The notes under the pieces were generated by a model. It did not search any database. It saw nothing but the letters and a program-made list of their open reading frames with translations, and was not told where the DNA came from. A program made the position numbers and the translations under genes. Below are positions 23,763-32,787 of a DNA stretch of 64,000 nucleotides, piece after piece. This stretch comes from Bog-756 sp963699345 (GTDB lineage: Bacteria; Actinomycetota; Acidimicrobiia; Acidimicrobiales; RAAP-2), in the NCBI GenBank assembly GCA_963699345.1, contig CAVOTL010000007.1, forward strand, positions 854,834 to 918,833, read 5' to 3'. Numbering within the stretch: the stretch's first letter is position 1; each line of letters opens with the position of its first letter.

Positions 23763-25349
23763 GGCGCGTGTGCTCCGTTCGTGTCCAGGGCGGCCCGGTC
23801 GGCCAGGGCCCTCTTGTCTACCTTCATCATCGACGTCAGGGGGAGGTGGTCGAGAACCACCACCCGGTCCGGCGCCTTGTAGTCCGCCAGTGCCGTCCGG
23901 GCCCGCTCGCGCAGGCTCGCCAGCAGTGCGTCCGGGTCGGGACGGGTGCCCGTCGTGGGCACCACGAATGCCACCCCCACCTCGCCCAGGACCGGGTCGG
24001 GCGCACCGACCACGGCGACCTGGTCCACGTCGGGGTGATCGCCCAGGGCTCCCTCCACCTCGGCCGGATACACGTTGTAGCCGCCCCGGATGTACAGCTC
24101 GTTGGCCCGACCCACGAGATGCAGGCGCCCGTCGTCGTCGAGGAACCCGAAGTCTCCGGTGGTGAGCCACCTGTCGTCGGCCAGCACCGCCCCGGTGGCG
24201 GCCCGGTCGAAGACGAGGCCGTCGGCACCCGGTCCGGCCGGCGGTCCGCCCCAGTACCCCCGCATCACGGCGTCCGACCGGAGGCGCACCCGGCCCACGT
24301 CACCGCGGGGCACGGAACTCCCTTCGTCGTCGGCCACCATCAGCGAGACCCCCGGCACGGGGTGCCCGACGGTCGTGGCGACCGCCTCGTCGGGATCGCC
24401 GGGGACGGTGCCGGTGCCGAGCGAGGCCTCCGTCGACGTGTAGCGCACGACCACCGGGACCCCGAGGGCTTCCCGCACGGCGGCCACCTGCTCGGCGGGC
24501 ATCCGCGACGCCCCGGTGCCGGCGATCCGGAGGGACGACAGGTCGGCGCCACCCAGTTCAGGACGGGCGAGCACCAGCGCCCACTGGGTGGGGACGCCCT
24601 GGGCGACGGTGATGCGCTCCGCCTCCATGACGGGCACGGCGTCGGCCGCCCGCCACGGGGTCGGGGTGATGACCGTCGTCACCCCGTTGGCGGCCTCGTC
24701 CCACACCCGGGTCATCGACCCGACATGGGCGAAGGGGAGCGGGGACAGGCGCCGGTCACCCGGCTCCGACAACACGTCGGTCCCGGTGGCGACCGCCCGC
24801 AGGTTGTCGTGGTCGAATACCGCGCCCTTGGGCAGGCCGGTGGTGCCGCTGGTCCATACGACCGCCACCGGATCACTCGCCTGCAGCGGCGGCCACCGGG
24901 CGGGCGGGGGGCCGGTGGTGGCCACCCGACAGGTGGACCGGGTCAGCACGGTGCCGGCCGGGCCGGACGGCGGCTCGAGCCCGTCGTCGACGATCGTCAC
25001 CACGGGGTGGGAGCGTTCGAGGATCGAGGTTGACCTCCGGCGCGCCGAGGCGGAGGTTGATCCCCGAGGTGATCCCCCCGAGCCGGACCACGGCCGAGTA
25101 GCAGACCATGTAGTCGATGGAGCTGGGGAGCAGGAGGCAGACCACCGTGCCCGGGGCCACCCCGTGGGCGTCGAGGAGCCCGGCCACCCCGTCGGCGGCC
25201 CGATCCCACTCCGCGAAGGTGAGGGCCACCCGATCCCGTCCGCCCGCCGCCGGTTCGACATACGCCTCGACGTCGGCGTTGACCCGGGCGGCGGCGCGCA
25301 GGACGTCGACCAGCGTGGCGTGCTCCCCCTCGATCTGACGCGCCGTCAT
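23759..25349 (-). CDS. acyl-CoA synthetase (AMP-forming), frameshifted
   Basis: The first part from ATG 25349 reads MTARQIEGEHATLVDVLRAA to SGINLRLGAPEV. The ligase then continues in another frame as TSILERSHPVV through VWTSGTTGLPKGAVFDHDN, RYTSTEASLGTGT, GDFGFLDDDGR, GRANELYIRGGYNVYP and the end SMMKVDKRAL. One extra A near 25020-25030 explains the shift. Together they make about 530 residues, a full ANL ligase. It is the first gene of the operon ligase, Dabb-like, ligase, SDR. The intact C-terminus argues against a decayed gene. A TACAGT hexamer lies 10 nt upstream of the ATG. Confidence 0.8.
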
Positions 25350-25474
25350 ATCGAGGGGGACTGTACCAGCGCGGCACCGGGCGGAACCTGTCCGGGCCGG
25401 CGGCCGTTAACGACGCCCGCACGGAGCGGTGTCCATCCGACCGAACGGTCGTGGACCGCCTCGAGGGCGGTCGG

Positions 25475-25480
25475 TAGCCT
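25475..25480 (+). promoter_or_regulatory. -10 hexamer of AIM24-like gene
   Basis: TAGCCT would start transcription near 25487, leaving a leader of about 45 nt that contains the GAGGAGGGTGG ribosome site of ATG 25532. Confidence 0.4.
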
Positions 25481-25531
25481 CGTCCGGGCAGGCGGGCCCG
25501 ACCGGACACCCCTGCAGAGGAGGGTGGCGCC

Positions 25532-26278
25532 ATGGAATTCGTCGTCAAAGGGACCGTGCTCCCCGTGTTGGAGGCGACGCTGCAGCCCGGCGAGACGTTG
25601 ATCTCCACCCACGGGGACCTCGGGTGGATGACGCCGACCATCCAGCTCACCCAGAGCACCGGGGGCAAGGGCTTCCTCAAGGCGGCCAAGCGCATGGTCG
25701 GCGGTGCCGGCCTGTTCCTCACCCGGTACACGTCCGAAGGAGGACCCGGCACCGTGGTCTTCCCGGCCAAGCTGCCCGGCAACATCATCAGCGTGGACGT
25801 GACCCCCCAGCAGGCGTACTACGTACACCGGTCGGGCTTCCTGTGCGGCACCGACGGCATCGAGGCGTCCGTGGCCATGCAGCAGAAGCTCGGGGGCGCC
25901 TTCCTGGGAGGCATGGGCTTCTTCCTCCAGCACCTGACGGGACAGGGCCAGGCGTGGTTGGAGCTGTCCGGGGAGATGTTCGCCTACGACCTCGAGGCCG
26001 GCATGACGATGCGGGTCCACCCGAGCCACGTCGGGGCCTTCAGCGAAGGCGTGGACTTCTCGATCGCGACGATCCCCGGGATCGCCAACAAGATGTTCGG
26101 CGGTAACGGATTCTTCGTGGCCACCCTCACCGGGCCGGGCCGCATCTGGCTCCAGTCGATGAGCATCAGCCAGCTGGCGGCCGAGGTCGGCGACTACCTG
26201 CCGGGTGACGGATCCGACGGTGGCCACGGGGGTGGCTTCAATCTGAGCGGTGGCATCAGCTCCATCCTCGGGAACTGA
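25532..26278 (+). CDS. TIGR00266/AIM24 family protein
   Basis: A 248-residue beta-rich protein. VVKGTVLPVLEATLQPGETLISTHGDLGWMTP, AGLFLTRYTSEG, GTVVFPAKLPGNIISVDV, FFLQHLTGQGQAWLELSGE and GPGRIWLQSM are the repeated strands of the TIGR00266/AIM24 family. The C-terminus is Gly-rich (GGHGGGFNLSGGISSIL). The family is found near stress and membrane genes, and its biochemical role is unknown to me. It has a good ribosome site and stands alone, convergent with the methyltransferase. Confidence 0.88.
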   Translation: MEFVVKGTVLPVLEATLQPGETLISTHGDLGWMTPTIQLTQSTGGKGFLKAAKRMVGGAGLFLTRYTSEGGPGTVVFPAKLPGNIISVDVTPQQAYYVHRSGFLCGTDGIEASVAMQQKLGGAFLGGMGFFLQHLTGQGQAWLELSGEMFAYDLEAGMTMRVHPSHVGAFSEGVDFSIATIPGIANKMFGGNGFFVATLTGPGRIWLQSMSISQLAAEVGDYLPGDGSDGGHGGGFNLSGGISSILGN

Positions 26279-26361
26279 TGCCGGGCCGGTGCCTCCCGGG
26301 GCTCTCGCCCGGGGTCGGGTCCCCCGCCGGGAGTTCGCCCTCCGGCCGGGAGCGCCGCCGG

Positions 26362-26997
26362 TCAGTGCCGCCGGTAGTGCAGCCAGCCGTACACGGTGGG
26401 GAGTTCGTCCCGTAGATAGGCGACGAGCAGTTCGCTGCGCACCGCCTCCCAACCGTCGAACCCGGCCGTCACCTCGCCGGGTTCCCACCGGTAGGTGGTG
26501 AGTTCGAGACCGTTGCTCCCGAGATTGGTCTCGATCCGCTGTCCCTGGGGAGGCCATCCGGCGAGCACCGGTTCGTAGGTGAACACCAGGTGGCCGCCGG
26601 ACGCCACCATCCGGCGGACCCCGCCGAGCAGGCCGGGCAGGTCCGGGGTGAACTCGAACCCCCCGATGGCGGTGACGAGGTCGAACGATCCCGCCGTCGC
26701 CGATCCGACGAAGGTACGGACGTCGGCCCGGACCACTGTGGCCCCCGGCTCGGCTCGGGCCGCCCGCTCGACCATGGCGTCCGCCAGGTCCACCCCGAAC
26801 AGCTCGGCCGAGGGCAACGCCTGGTGCAGCTCGTTCAGCGTGGTCCCGGTGCCACAGGCGAGGTCGACGGCCCGCCCCACCGGTCCGAGCCCGGCGAGTT
26901 CCCCGGCCAACCGGCCGTTGAGCCTCCAGCCCGAGCTGCGGGCGGCCTCTTCGTACTCGTCGGCGAACTGCTCGAAGTACCGCCGGGCCCGGGTCAC
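26362..26997 (-). CDS. class I SAM-dependent methyltransferase
   Basis: A 211-residue methyltransferase. AVDLACGTGTTLNELHQALP is motif I, GVDLADAMVERA motif II and SFDLVTAIGGFEFTPDLPGLLGGVRRMVASGGHLVFTYEP motifs IV-V. This is the small SAM-binding fold; the substrate is not evident. GTG 26997 is uncertain: the frame stays open upstream through a 24-bp tandem repeat coding Ala, Asp and Thr, so an N-terminal extension is possible. It is divergent from the desaturase gene. Confidence 0.83.
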   Translation of the reverse strand: MTRARRYFEQFADEYEEAARSSGWRLNGRLAGELAGLGPVGRAVDLACGTGTTLNELHQALPSAELFGVDLADAMVERAARAEPGATVVRADVRTFVGSATAGSFDLVTAIGGFEFTPDLPGLLGGVRRMVASGGHLVFTYEPVLAGWPPQGQRIETNLGSNGLELTTYRWEPGEVTAGFDGWEAVRSELLVAYLRDELPTVYGWLHYRRH

Positions 26998-27006
26998 CGC
27001 CGCATC

Positions 27007-27054
27007 GGCGTCGGCCGCGGTGTCGGCGTTGGCGTCGGCCGCGGTGTCGGCGTG
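27007..27054. repeat. 24-bp tandem duplication, 2 copies
   Basis: Two copies, each containing GCGTCGGCCGCGGTGTCGG with a period of 24 bp, lie just upstream of the methyltransferase GTG. On the minus strand they extend its frame as an Ala-Asp-Thr-rich segment. This is either a variable N-terminal tail or non-coding spacer. Confidence 0.6.
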
Positions 27055-27154
27055 GGTGTCGGTGACGGGGGTGGGTCGGAGGGCACGAGCGGATGCTCCC
27101 AGCTGGGTCGGGACCGGGCAATCCGGCCGACGGGCGGGCGGGGGGTGGCGACGG

Positions 27155-27160
27155 TAGGCT
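27155..27160 (+). promoter_or_regulatory. -10 hexamer before the desaturase gene
   Basis: TAGGCT is followed by exactly 6 nt and GTG 27167. That GTG opens a 15-codon frame (VTGGGPVPSETRPVG, stop at 27214), whereas the desaturase frame begins at GTG 27192. See the desaturase entry. Confidence 0.5.
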
Positions 27161-27191
27161 GGATGGGTGACGGGCGGCGGTCCTGTCCCGA

Positions 27192-28290
27192 GTGAGACGA
27201 GGCCAGTTGGCTGAAGGACCCGAAGGTGCCGTAGGGATCGCGACCCGCCCGACGACCCTCAAGCCGGTCATCGACGCGCTCCCCGAGTCGGTGTACGACA
27301 ACCCGAATTGGCGGGGCATGGCTCTACTTCTGGCGGGACGCCGCGATGTACGTCGCCCTACTGGCGCTCCTCGTGGTCGTGAGCAACGTGGTCGCCGTGC
27401 TCGCCCTCGAGGTGGCCATGGGCTTGGTCGTGTCGGCGCTCTTCGTCGTGGGCCACGACGCCGCCCACGGAGCACTGTTCTCCTCCAAGCGGCGCAACTC
27501 CGTCGTCGCCCACATCGCCATGCTGCCCGGGTTCCACGTCTACGAAGGCTGGGTCCTGGGGCACAACCGTGTCCACCACCCCTACACCGTCCGCCAGGGC
27601 TACGACTTCGTGTGGCATCCGACGACTCCCCGGCAGTACGCCGAGCTCGGTTGGTGGCGACGGACGTTGCACCGCTTCGAGTGGTCGTGGCTCGGCGGCG
27701 GCGCGTACTACGCCCACCAGGTCTGGTGGAAGAAGATGATGACCGGACCGAACCCGTCGCGTTGGGTGTCCGCCATCCGGCGCGACCGGTGGATCGTCAC
27801 CGCCTTCATGGCCGGCATGCTTGGCCTGTTCAGCCTGGTCGGCATCGTCCGCGGCGAGTCGACCGCCGGTGTGGTCTGGCTCGACGTGCGGACGGTCATC
27901 CTCCCTTTCATCGCCTTCGCGTACCTCATCGGGACGGTGGTGCACGTCCAGCACATCGCCCCGGACATCCGCTGGTGGAGCAAGGAGGGCTGGAACAAGT
28001 TCCGGGCCCAGATGGAGGGTACGACCGTCCTGCGGGCGCCGAGGGGCGCCAACTTCTTCCTCCACTGGATCTTGGTCCACGTCCCCCACCACGTCGACAT
28101 GCGGGTGCCGATGTACCACCTCGAGGAGGCGGCCGCCGCCATCGAGGCGGCCTTCCCGGGAACGGTCATCGACAAGCCTCTGCGGTTCGGCGACTACCTG
28201 TCCAACACCCGGGCCTGCAAGCTGTACGACTTCGACGCCGGACGGTGGATGACCTACGCCGAGGGCCGTCGCAGTCTCGTCGACGCCTGA
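27192..28290 (+). CDS. fatty-acid desaturase (frameshifted)
   Basis: A membrane di-iron desaturase. The three histidine boxes are visible: HDAAHGALF, HNRVHHPYT and HVPHHVDMRVP. Four hydrophobic segments surround them (VALLALLVVVSNVVAVLAL and others). The N-terminal part AEGPEGAVGIATRPTTLKPVIDALPESVYDNPNWRGM lies in a different frame from LYFWRDAAMYVALLALLV; one extra base near 27318 (ATGGCTC) would restore it. It should insert a double bond in acyl-lipid or acyl-CoA chains. The start is unclear: GTG 27192, or the leaderless GTG 27167 if a second shift exists. Confidence 0.8.
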
Positions 28291-28364
28291 TCGGCGCGAT
28301 CGGCCCCCGCCGCCACCACCGTCCGCCAGGACTATCGACCCTGGTCCCCTCCGGTCGCCCGTCC

Positions 28365-28370
28365 TAGGGT
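28365..28370 (+). promoter_or_regulatory. -10 hexamer of WS/DGAT gene
   Basis: TAGGGT, followed after about 6 nt by the likely start site. The leader of about 23 nt holds the GGAGGAG site of ATG 28401. Confidence 0.5.
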
Positions 28371-28400
28371 GCGGGCATCACCACCGGAGGAGACCGTGAC

Positions 28401-29816
28401 ATGGACAGGCTGAGCGCGCTCGACGCAGAGTTCCTGCACATCGAGGACGGCTCGGTCCACATGGCCATCGCCGGCGCGTGCCTCTTCGCCGACCCTCCGC
28501 CGACCTTGGGGGAGGTCGAGGCGCTGGTGGCCTCCAAGATGCACCTCATCCCGCGCTACCGCCAGCGGGTCCGCACCGTGCCCTTCGAACTGGGTCGGCC
28601 CGTGTGGGTCGACGATCCCGACTTCGACCTCGGCTACCACGTCCGCCACACGGCGCTCCCGGCCCCCGGTGACGACGCCGACTTCTGCCGGCTCATGGGA
28701 CGGCTGATGTCCCAGGACCTCGACCGTGACCGACCGTTGTGGGAGGCCTGGCTGGTGGAGGGACTGTCGGGAGGGAGTTGGGCCCTGGTCTTCAAGGTCC
28801 ATCACTGCATGGTGGACGGCATCGCCGGGGTCGGGCTGCTGACCGCGTTGCTCGACCTCGAGGCCGACGCCCCACCGGTAGTCCCCGAGGCCTGGACGCC
28901 GGCGCCCGAGCCACCGGGGGCGGTCAAGGTCGTCGATGCCTGGGGTGGCCTGGCCGGCGACCTCGTCGACGTGGCCCGGGCCGTTCCCGGGGCGGTGCGC
29001 CACCCCGCCCGGACGATCCGTTCGATCGCCTCCACCGCGACCGGGACCCTCCGGTTCACGGAGCGGTTGACGCCCACCCGCGGACTCTCCATCGAGGGAC
29101 CGATCGGCCCCCACCGCGTCCGGTCCCACTCCTCGGCCTCCCTCGACCACGTGAAGACGGTGGGGAAGGCGTTCGGAGGAACGGTCAACGACGTCGTCCT
29201 CGCCGCCGTGTCGGGTGGCTACCGGGCCCTGCTGGCCGAGCGCGGCGACGACGTCGCCGAGGCGCAGGTCCGCTCCCTCGTGCCGGTGTCCACCCGCCAC
29301 GACGACGGTCGGGGGGTGCCCGACAACCGGGTCTCGGCCCTCTTCATCGACCTTCCCGTCCACCTCGACGACCCGGTGGACCGCCTCGATGCCGTCCGGG
29401 CCCAGATGGCCCAGCTGAAGGCTTCGGGGATCGCCGAGGCCGGGGAGACCCTCTTCACCGCCGGGGACCTGGTCCCCCCGCTCGTCCTCGACCTGGTGAG
29501 CCGCTCGGTGATGCGGTCGAGCCGGCGGTTCGGCCAGCACTCGCTCAACACCGTCACCACCAACGTCCCGGGACCGCAGCTGCCCCTCTACTGCCTGGGC
29601 CACGAGATGACCGAGTACCGCCCGTTCGTCCCCATCAGCCACGGCTTACGGGTCGGGACGGCCATCCTGTCCTACAACGGGCGGCTCTTCTTCGGGATCA
29701 CGGGCGACTACCGGACCGTCCCGGAGGTCACCCTGCTGGCCGAGGCCACCGCCGCCGGAGTCGCCGACCTCCACGACCGGGCCCTCGAAGCCCTGGGCGA
29801 CCACCGTCCGGCCTGA
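28401..29816 (+). CDS. WS/DGAT wax-ester synthase / diacylglycerol acyltransferase
   Basis: A 471-residue acyltransferase. MDRLSALDAEFLHIED is the family N-terminus, HHCMVDGIAGVGLL holds the HHxxxDG catalytic motif near 135, and GTVNDVVLAAVSGGYRALL, VSALFIDLP and NTVTTNVPGPQLPLYCLG are further WS/DGAT blocks. It esterifies fatty alcohols or diacylglycerol with acyl-CoA to make wax esters or triacylglycerol at the membrane or lipid droplet. The adjacent desaturase may provide acyl chains. GGAGGAG lies close before the ATG. Confidence 0.93.
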   Translation: MDRLSALDAEFLHIEDGSVHMAIAGACLFADPPPTLGEVEALVASKMHLIPRYRQRVRTVPFELGRPVWVDDPDFDLGYHVRHTALPAPGDDADFCRLMGRLMSQDLDRDRPLWEAWLVEGLSGGSWALVFKVHHCMVDGIAGVGLLTALLDLEADAPPVVPEAWTPAPEPPGAVKVVDAWGGLAGDLVDVARAVPGAVRHPARTIRSIASTATGTLRFTERLTPTRGLSIEGPIGPHRVRSHSSASLDHVKTVGKAFGGTVNDVVLAAVSGGYRALLAERGDDVAEAQVRSLVPVSTRHDDGRGVPDNRVSALFIDLPVHLDDPVDRLDAVRAQMAQLKASGIAEAGETLFTAGDLVPPLVLDLVSRSVMRSSRRFGQHSLNTVTTNVPGPQLPLYCLGHEMTEYRPFVPISHGLRVGTAILSYNGRLFFGITGDYRTVPEVTLLAEATAAGVADLHDRALEALGDHRPA

Positions 29817-29843
29817 CGGCGACCCGCGGGCGTCCGCCCCGAC

Positions 29844-30950
29844 TCAGAACGTCAGGACACCACGGGCCAGCTTGCCCGCCTCCATGTCCTCGACGATGTC
29901 CCGGAACCCTTCGAGCGGCTTCTGCTCGGTGACGAGCTCGTCGAGCATGAGCTTGCCGGACAGGTACAGCTCGACCATCAGCGGGATGTCGTGGTGGGGG
30001 CGCGACGAGCCGTACCGGCAACCCAGGAGTCCCCGGTCGACGTAGGCCAGGGCGTTGACGTCGACCGACACCTCGGTCCCCTGTGGCGGAATGCCGATAG
30101 CCAGGGCGTTGCCACCCCAGTCGAGGACGTCGAGGGCGTTGCGCAGTACGGCCGGATGGCCGACGCAGTCGAAGGACCAGTTGACGCCGCCCGTCCAGCC
30201 GAGCGCTCCGGTGACCCGGGCCGGCCCGGGGGGCACGATCTCCCGGATGGCGGCGACGGCGTCGGTCTGGGAGGCGTCGACGAAGTGGGTGGCGCCGAAC
30301 TGCCGGGCCAATCCCTCCTTGGAGGCCAGGGTGTCGACGGCGATGATTCGGCTGGCGCCCGCCAGCCGCAGGCCCTGGATCACGTTGAGGCCGACCCCGC
30401 CGACGCCGAAGACGGCCGACGTCTCGCCCGCCTGGACACGGGCCCGGTTGAGCACCGCCCCCACGCCGGTCAGCACCCCACAGCCGATCAGGCACGCCGA
30501 GGTCAGCGGCACGTCCTTCGAGATCTTGACGGCCTGGACCTCCTTGACGATGGTGGACTCGGCGAACACCGAGCACGCCGCGAAGTTGGAGGCCGGTTCG
30601 CCCTTGTAGGTGAACGGCGTCGACACGTTGCCGAGGGTCTTCACGCACCACGTCGGGTGACCGGTGGCACACGCCCGGCACGTGCCGCAGCTGGCCAGCG
30701 TGGCGATGACTACGTGGTCACCGGGCTTGACCGAGGTGACCTCGTCCCCCACGGCTTCCACCACACCGGCTCCCTCGTGACCGAGCACGGACGGGGCCTT
30801 CCAGGGGATGGTGCCGTTGATGACCGACAGGTCGGAGTGGCAGACGCCGGCGGCGCCGATGGCCACCCGGACCTCGGTGGGCCCGGGATCGCGGACGGTC
30901 AGCTGATCGGTGACCTCGACGTCGGATCCGGTGTAGACGATGCCTCGCAC
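29844..30950 (-). CDS. zinc-dependent alcohol dehydrogenase (MDR family)
   Basis: A 368-residue medium-chain dehydrogenase. GAAGVCHSDLSVINGTIPWKAPSVLGHEGAG includes the catalytic zinc ligands Cys and His-Glu. CGTCRACATGHPTWC gives the four structural-zinc cysteines, and GVGGVGLNVIQG the NAD motif. It matches mycobacterial-type class III/NDMA-like alcohol dehydrogenases and oxidises long or special alcohols to aldehydes. GTG 30950 follows AAGGAG. It is convergent with the WS/DGAT gene; the tandem repeat of 17 bp lies upstream. Confidence 0.9.
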   Translation of the reverse strand: MRGIVYTGSDVEVTDQLTVRDPGPTEVRVAIGAAGVCHSDLSVINGTIPWKAPSVLGHEGAGVVEAVGDEVTSVKPGDHVVIATLASCGTCRACATGHPTWCVKTLGNVSTPFTYKGEPASNFAACSVFAESTIVKEVQAVKISKDVPLTSACLIGCGVLTGVGAVLNRARVQAGETSAVFGVGGVGLNVIQGLRLAGASRIIAVDTLASKEGLARQFGATHFVDASQTDAVAAIREIVPPGPARVTGALGWTGGVNWSFDCVGHPAVLRNALDVLDWGGNALAIGIPPQGTEVSVDVNALAYVDRGLLGCRYGSSRPHHDIPLMVELYLSGKLMLDELVTEQKPLEGFRDIVEDMEAGKLARGVLTF

Positions 30951-30964
30951 GTGGTGCTCCTTCT

Positions 30965-31048
30965 GCTCGATGTGGCGGACTGCTCGATGTGGCGGACTAC
31001 TCGATGGGGCGGACGGCTCGATGGGCGGACGGCTCGATGTTACGGACG
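30965..31048. repeat. 17-bp tandem repeat, 5 imperfect copies
   Basis: Units start at 30965, 30982, 30999, 31016 and 31032 (16 bp for the fourth). The consensus is GCTCGATGTGGCGGACT, with drift in later copies (GGGCGGACG, GTTACGGACG). The array fills most of the gap between the alcohol dehydrogenase start and the fadD3-like stop. Confidence 0.8.
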
Positions 31049-31081
31049 GGCGGGTTGGCGTCGATCCGGCTGACGTCGACC

Positions 31082-32734
31082 TCAGGCGTAGACGGCCCGG
31101 AGTTCGCGTTTGAGGACCTTGCCACTGGCGTTGGTGGGCAGCACGTCCACCACCTCCACCCGCCGCGGGACCTTGAAGTTGGCCAGGCGTTCCTTGGCGA
31201 ACGCGGGGAGTTCGGCACCCAGCGCCGAGGCGTCCGCGCCCGGGGCCGGCACGACCACGGCCAGGCCGACCTCGCCCATCCGGCGATCGGGAACCCCGAC
31301 GACGGCCACCTGACCGACCGCCGGGTGACGGCGCAGCACGGCCTCCACCTCGGCCGGGTAGACGTTGAAGCCGCCGCTCACGTACATGTCCTTCAGGCGG
31401 TCGGTGATGGCCAGGTTGCCGTCGGGGTCGAGAAATCCCACGTCCCCCGTGTGCAGCCAGCCCGCAGCGTCGATGGCCGCGGCGGTGGCCTCGTCGTCGT
31501 GGAAGTACCCCGGCATCACGTTGTAGCCCCGGACGACCACCTCACCCGAGTCACCGGTGGCCACCTCGGCTCCGTCGGCGTCGACGACACGCACCTCCAC
31601 GTCCGGAATGGCCCGTCCCGACGTCGCCGAGATCACCTCCGCCGGGTCGCCGCGCCGGCACATGGTGACCGTGCCGGTGGCCTCGGTCAGCCCGTAGGCC
31701 GTCAGCACCGTCTCGATGCCGAGTTCGGACACCAGCGCCTCGACCAGCTCGACCGGCACCACCGCGGCACCGGTCACCACCAGCCGGAGGGAGGAGAGGT
31801 CGTAGGCGTCGCGTTTGGGATGGTCGAGGATCGACTGGAAGATGGTGGGTGGACCCGGCAGGACGCTGATGTGCTCGTCGGCCACCCGCTGGAGCACCAT
31901 GTCCACGTCGAACACCGGCTCCGGCACCATCGTGGCGCCGGCCATCAGGCACGCCAGGATGCCGGCCTTGTACCCGAAGGTGTGGAAGAACGGGTTGACG
32001 ATCAGGTACCGGTCGCCGGCGGCCAGACCCACCACCTCGGACCAGGTGGCGAACGTCCGCAGGGTCTGCCCATGGGTCGTCATGGCGCCCTTGGGATACC
32101 CCGTCGTGCCCGAGGTGAAGATCAGGTCCGACAGGTCCGACGGGTCGAGGGAGGCCGTCCGGCCGGCGGCCACGTCCGGTTCGCAGCGGTCCGCCTCCGC
32201 CAGGAAGTCGTCCCATCCCGTCATCGGGATCCCAGCCACGTCGGACGGCCCGGGGGCGCCGTCACTGCGCAGGACCACGACCCGCTCGAGGTCCGGCAAC
32301 GTGGCGCCGTCCGCCACTGCCTCGGCGAGGAGCGCCGCGTAGTCGGTCCCGAGGAACCCCTGGACGGTGCAGAGCAGTCGGGCCCCGGACGCCCGGAGGA
32401 TGTAGGCCGCCTCGGCTCCCTTGTAGCGGGTGTTGAGCGGAACGAGGACGGCGCCGGCGCCCACCGCCCCGAGGGCGGAGACGACCCACTCCGCGCAGTT
32501 GGGAGCCCACACCGCGACCCGGTCCCCGGGTTCGATCCCGTGGGCCACGACGGCCCGGGTGGCGGTGGCCACCTCTTCGGCCAACCGGTCGAACGACCAG
32601 CGTGTCGTGGTACCGCCCGGCCCGTTGCGGTCGACGAGCGCCTCGGCCTCGCCGAACCGGGCGGCGGCGTCCTGGACCAAGCCAGGAATGGTCCCCCACT
32701 CGAGGTCGCCACGCGGATCGGTCACATCTGACAC
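31082..32734 (-). CDS. fadD3: HIP-CoA ligase FadD3-like
   Basis: A 550-residue ANL ligase. FTSGTTGYPKGAMTTHGQ, NPFFHTFGYKAGILACLMAGATM, LPGPPTIFQSILDHP, TAYGLTEATGTVTMCRRGD, GWLHTGDVGF, DRLKDMYVSGGFNVYPAEVE and NASGKVLKRELRAVYA all track FadD3 of mycobacteria as I recall it. FadD3 activates HIP, the bicyclic C/D-ring remnant of cholesterol. Neighbours fadE30- and ipdF-like genes strengthen this. The start GTG 32734 is set by TACTCT 6 nt upstream, so an ATG at 32752 would lie upstream of the promoter product. Confidence 0.86.
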   Translation of the reverse strand: MSDVTDPRGDLEWGTIPGLVQDAAARFGEAEALVDRNGPGGTTTRWSFDRLAEEVATATRAVVAHGIEPGDRVAVWAPNCAEWVVSALGAVGAGAVLVPLNTRYKGAEAAYILRASGARLLCTVQGFLGTDYAALLAEAVADGATLPDLERVVVLRSDGAPGPSDVAGIPMTGWDDFLAEADRCEPDVAAGRTASLDPSDLSDLIFTSGTTGYPKGAMTTHGQTLRTFATWSEVVGLAAGDRYLIVNPFFHTFGYKAGILACLMAGATMVPEPVFDVDMVLQRVADEHISVLPGPPTIFQSILDHPKRDAYDLSSLRLVVTGAAVVPVELVEALVSELGIETVLTAYGLTEATGTVTMCRRGDPAEVISATSGRAIPDVEVRVVDADGAEVATGDSGEVVVRGYNVMPGYFHDDEATAAAIDAAGWLHTGDVGFLDPDGNLAITDRLKDMYVSGGFNVYPAEVEAVLRRHPAVGQVAVVGVPDRRMGEVGLAVVVPAPGADASALGAELPAFAKERLANFKVPRRVEVVDVLPTNASGKVLKRELRAVYA

Positions 32735-32740
32735 GCCGTC

Positions 32741-32746
32741 AGAGTA
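32741..32746 (-). promoter_or_regulatory. -10 hexamer, leaderless fadD3-like gene
   Basis: TACTCT on the minus strand, exactly 6 nt (GACGGC) before GTG 32734. It allows fadD3 to be expressed apart from ipdF, 54 nt upstream. Confidence 0.6.
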
Positions 32747-32787
32747 GTGCATGGCCCCCACCCCGGCAGGGGCCGTCGCCATCCGGC

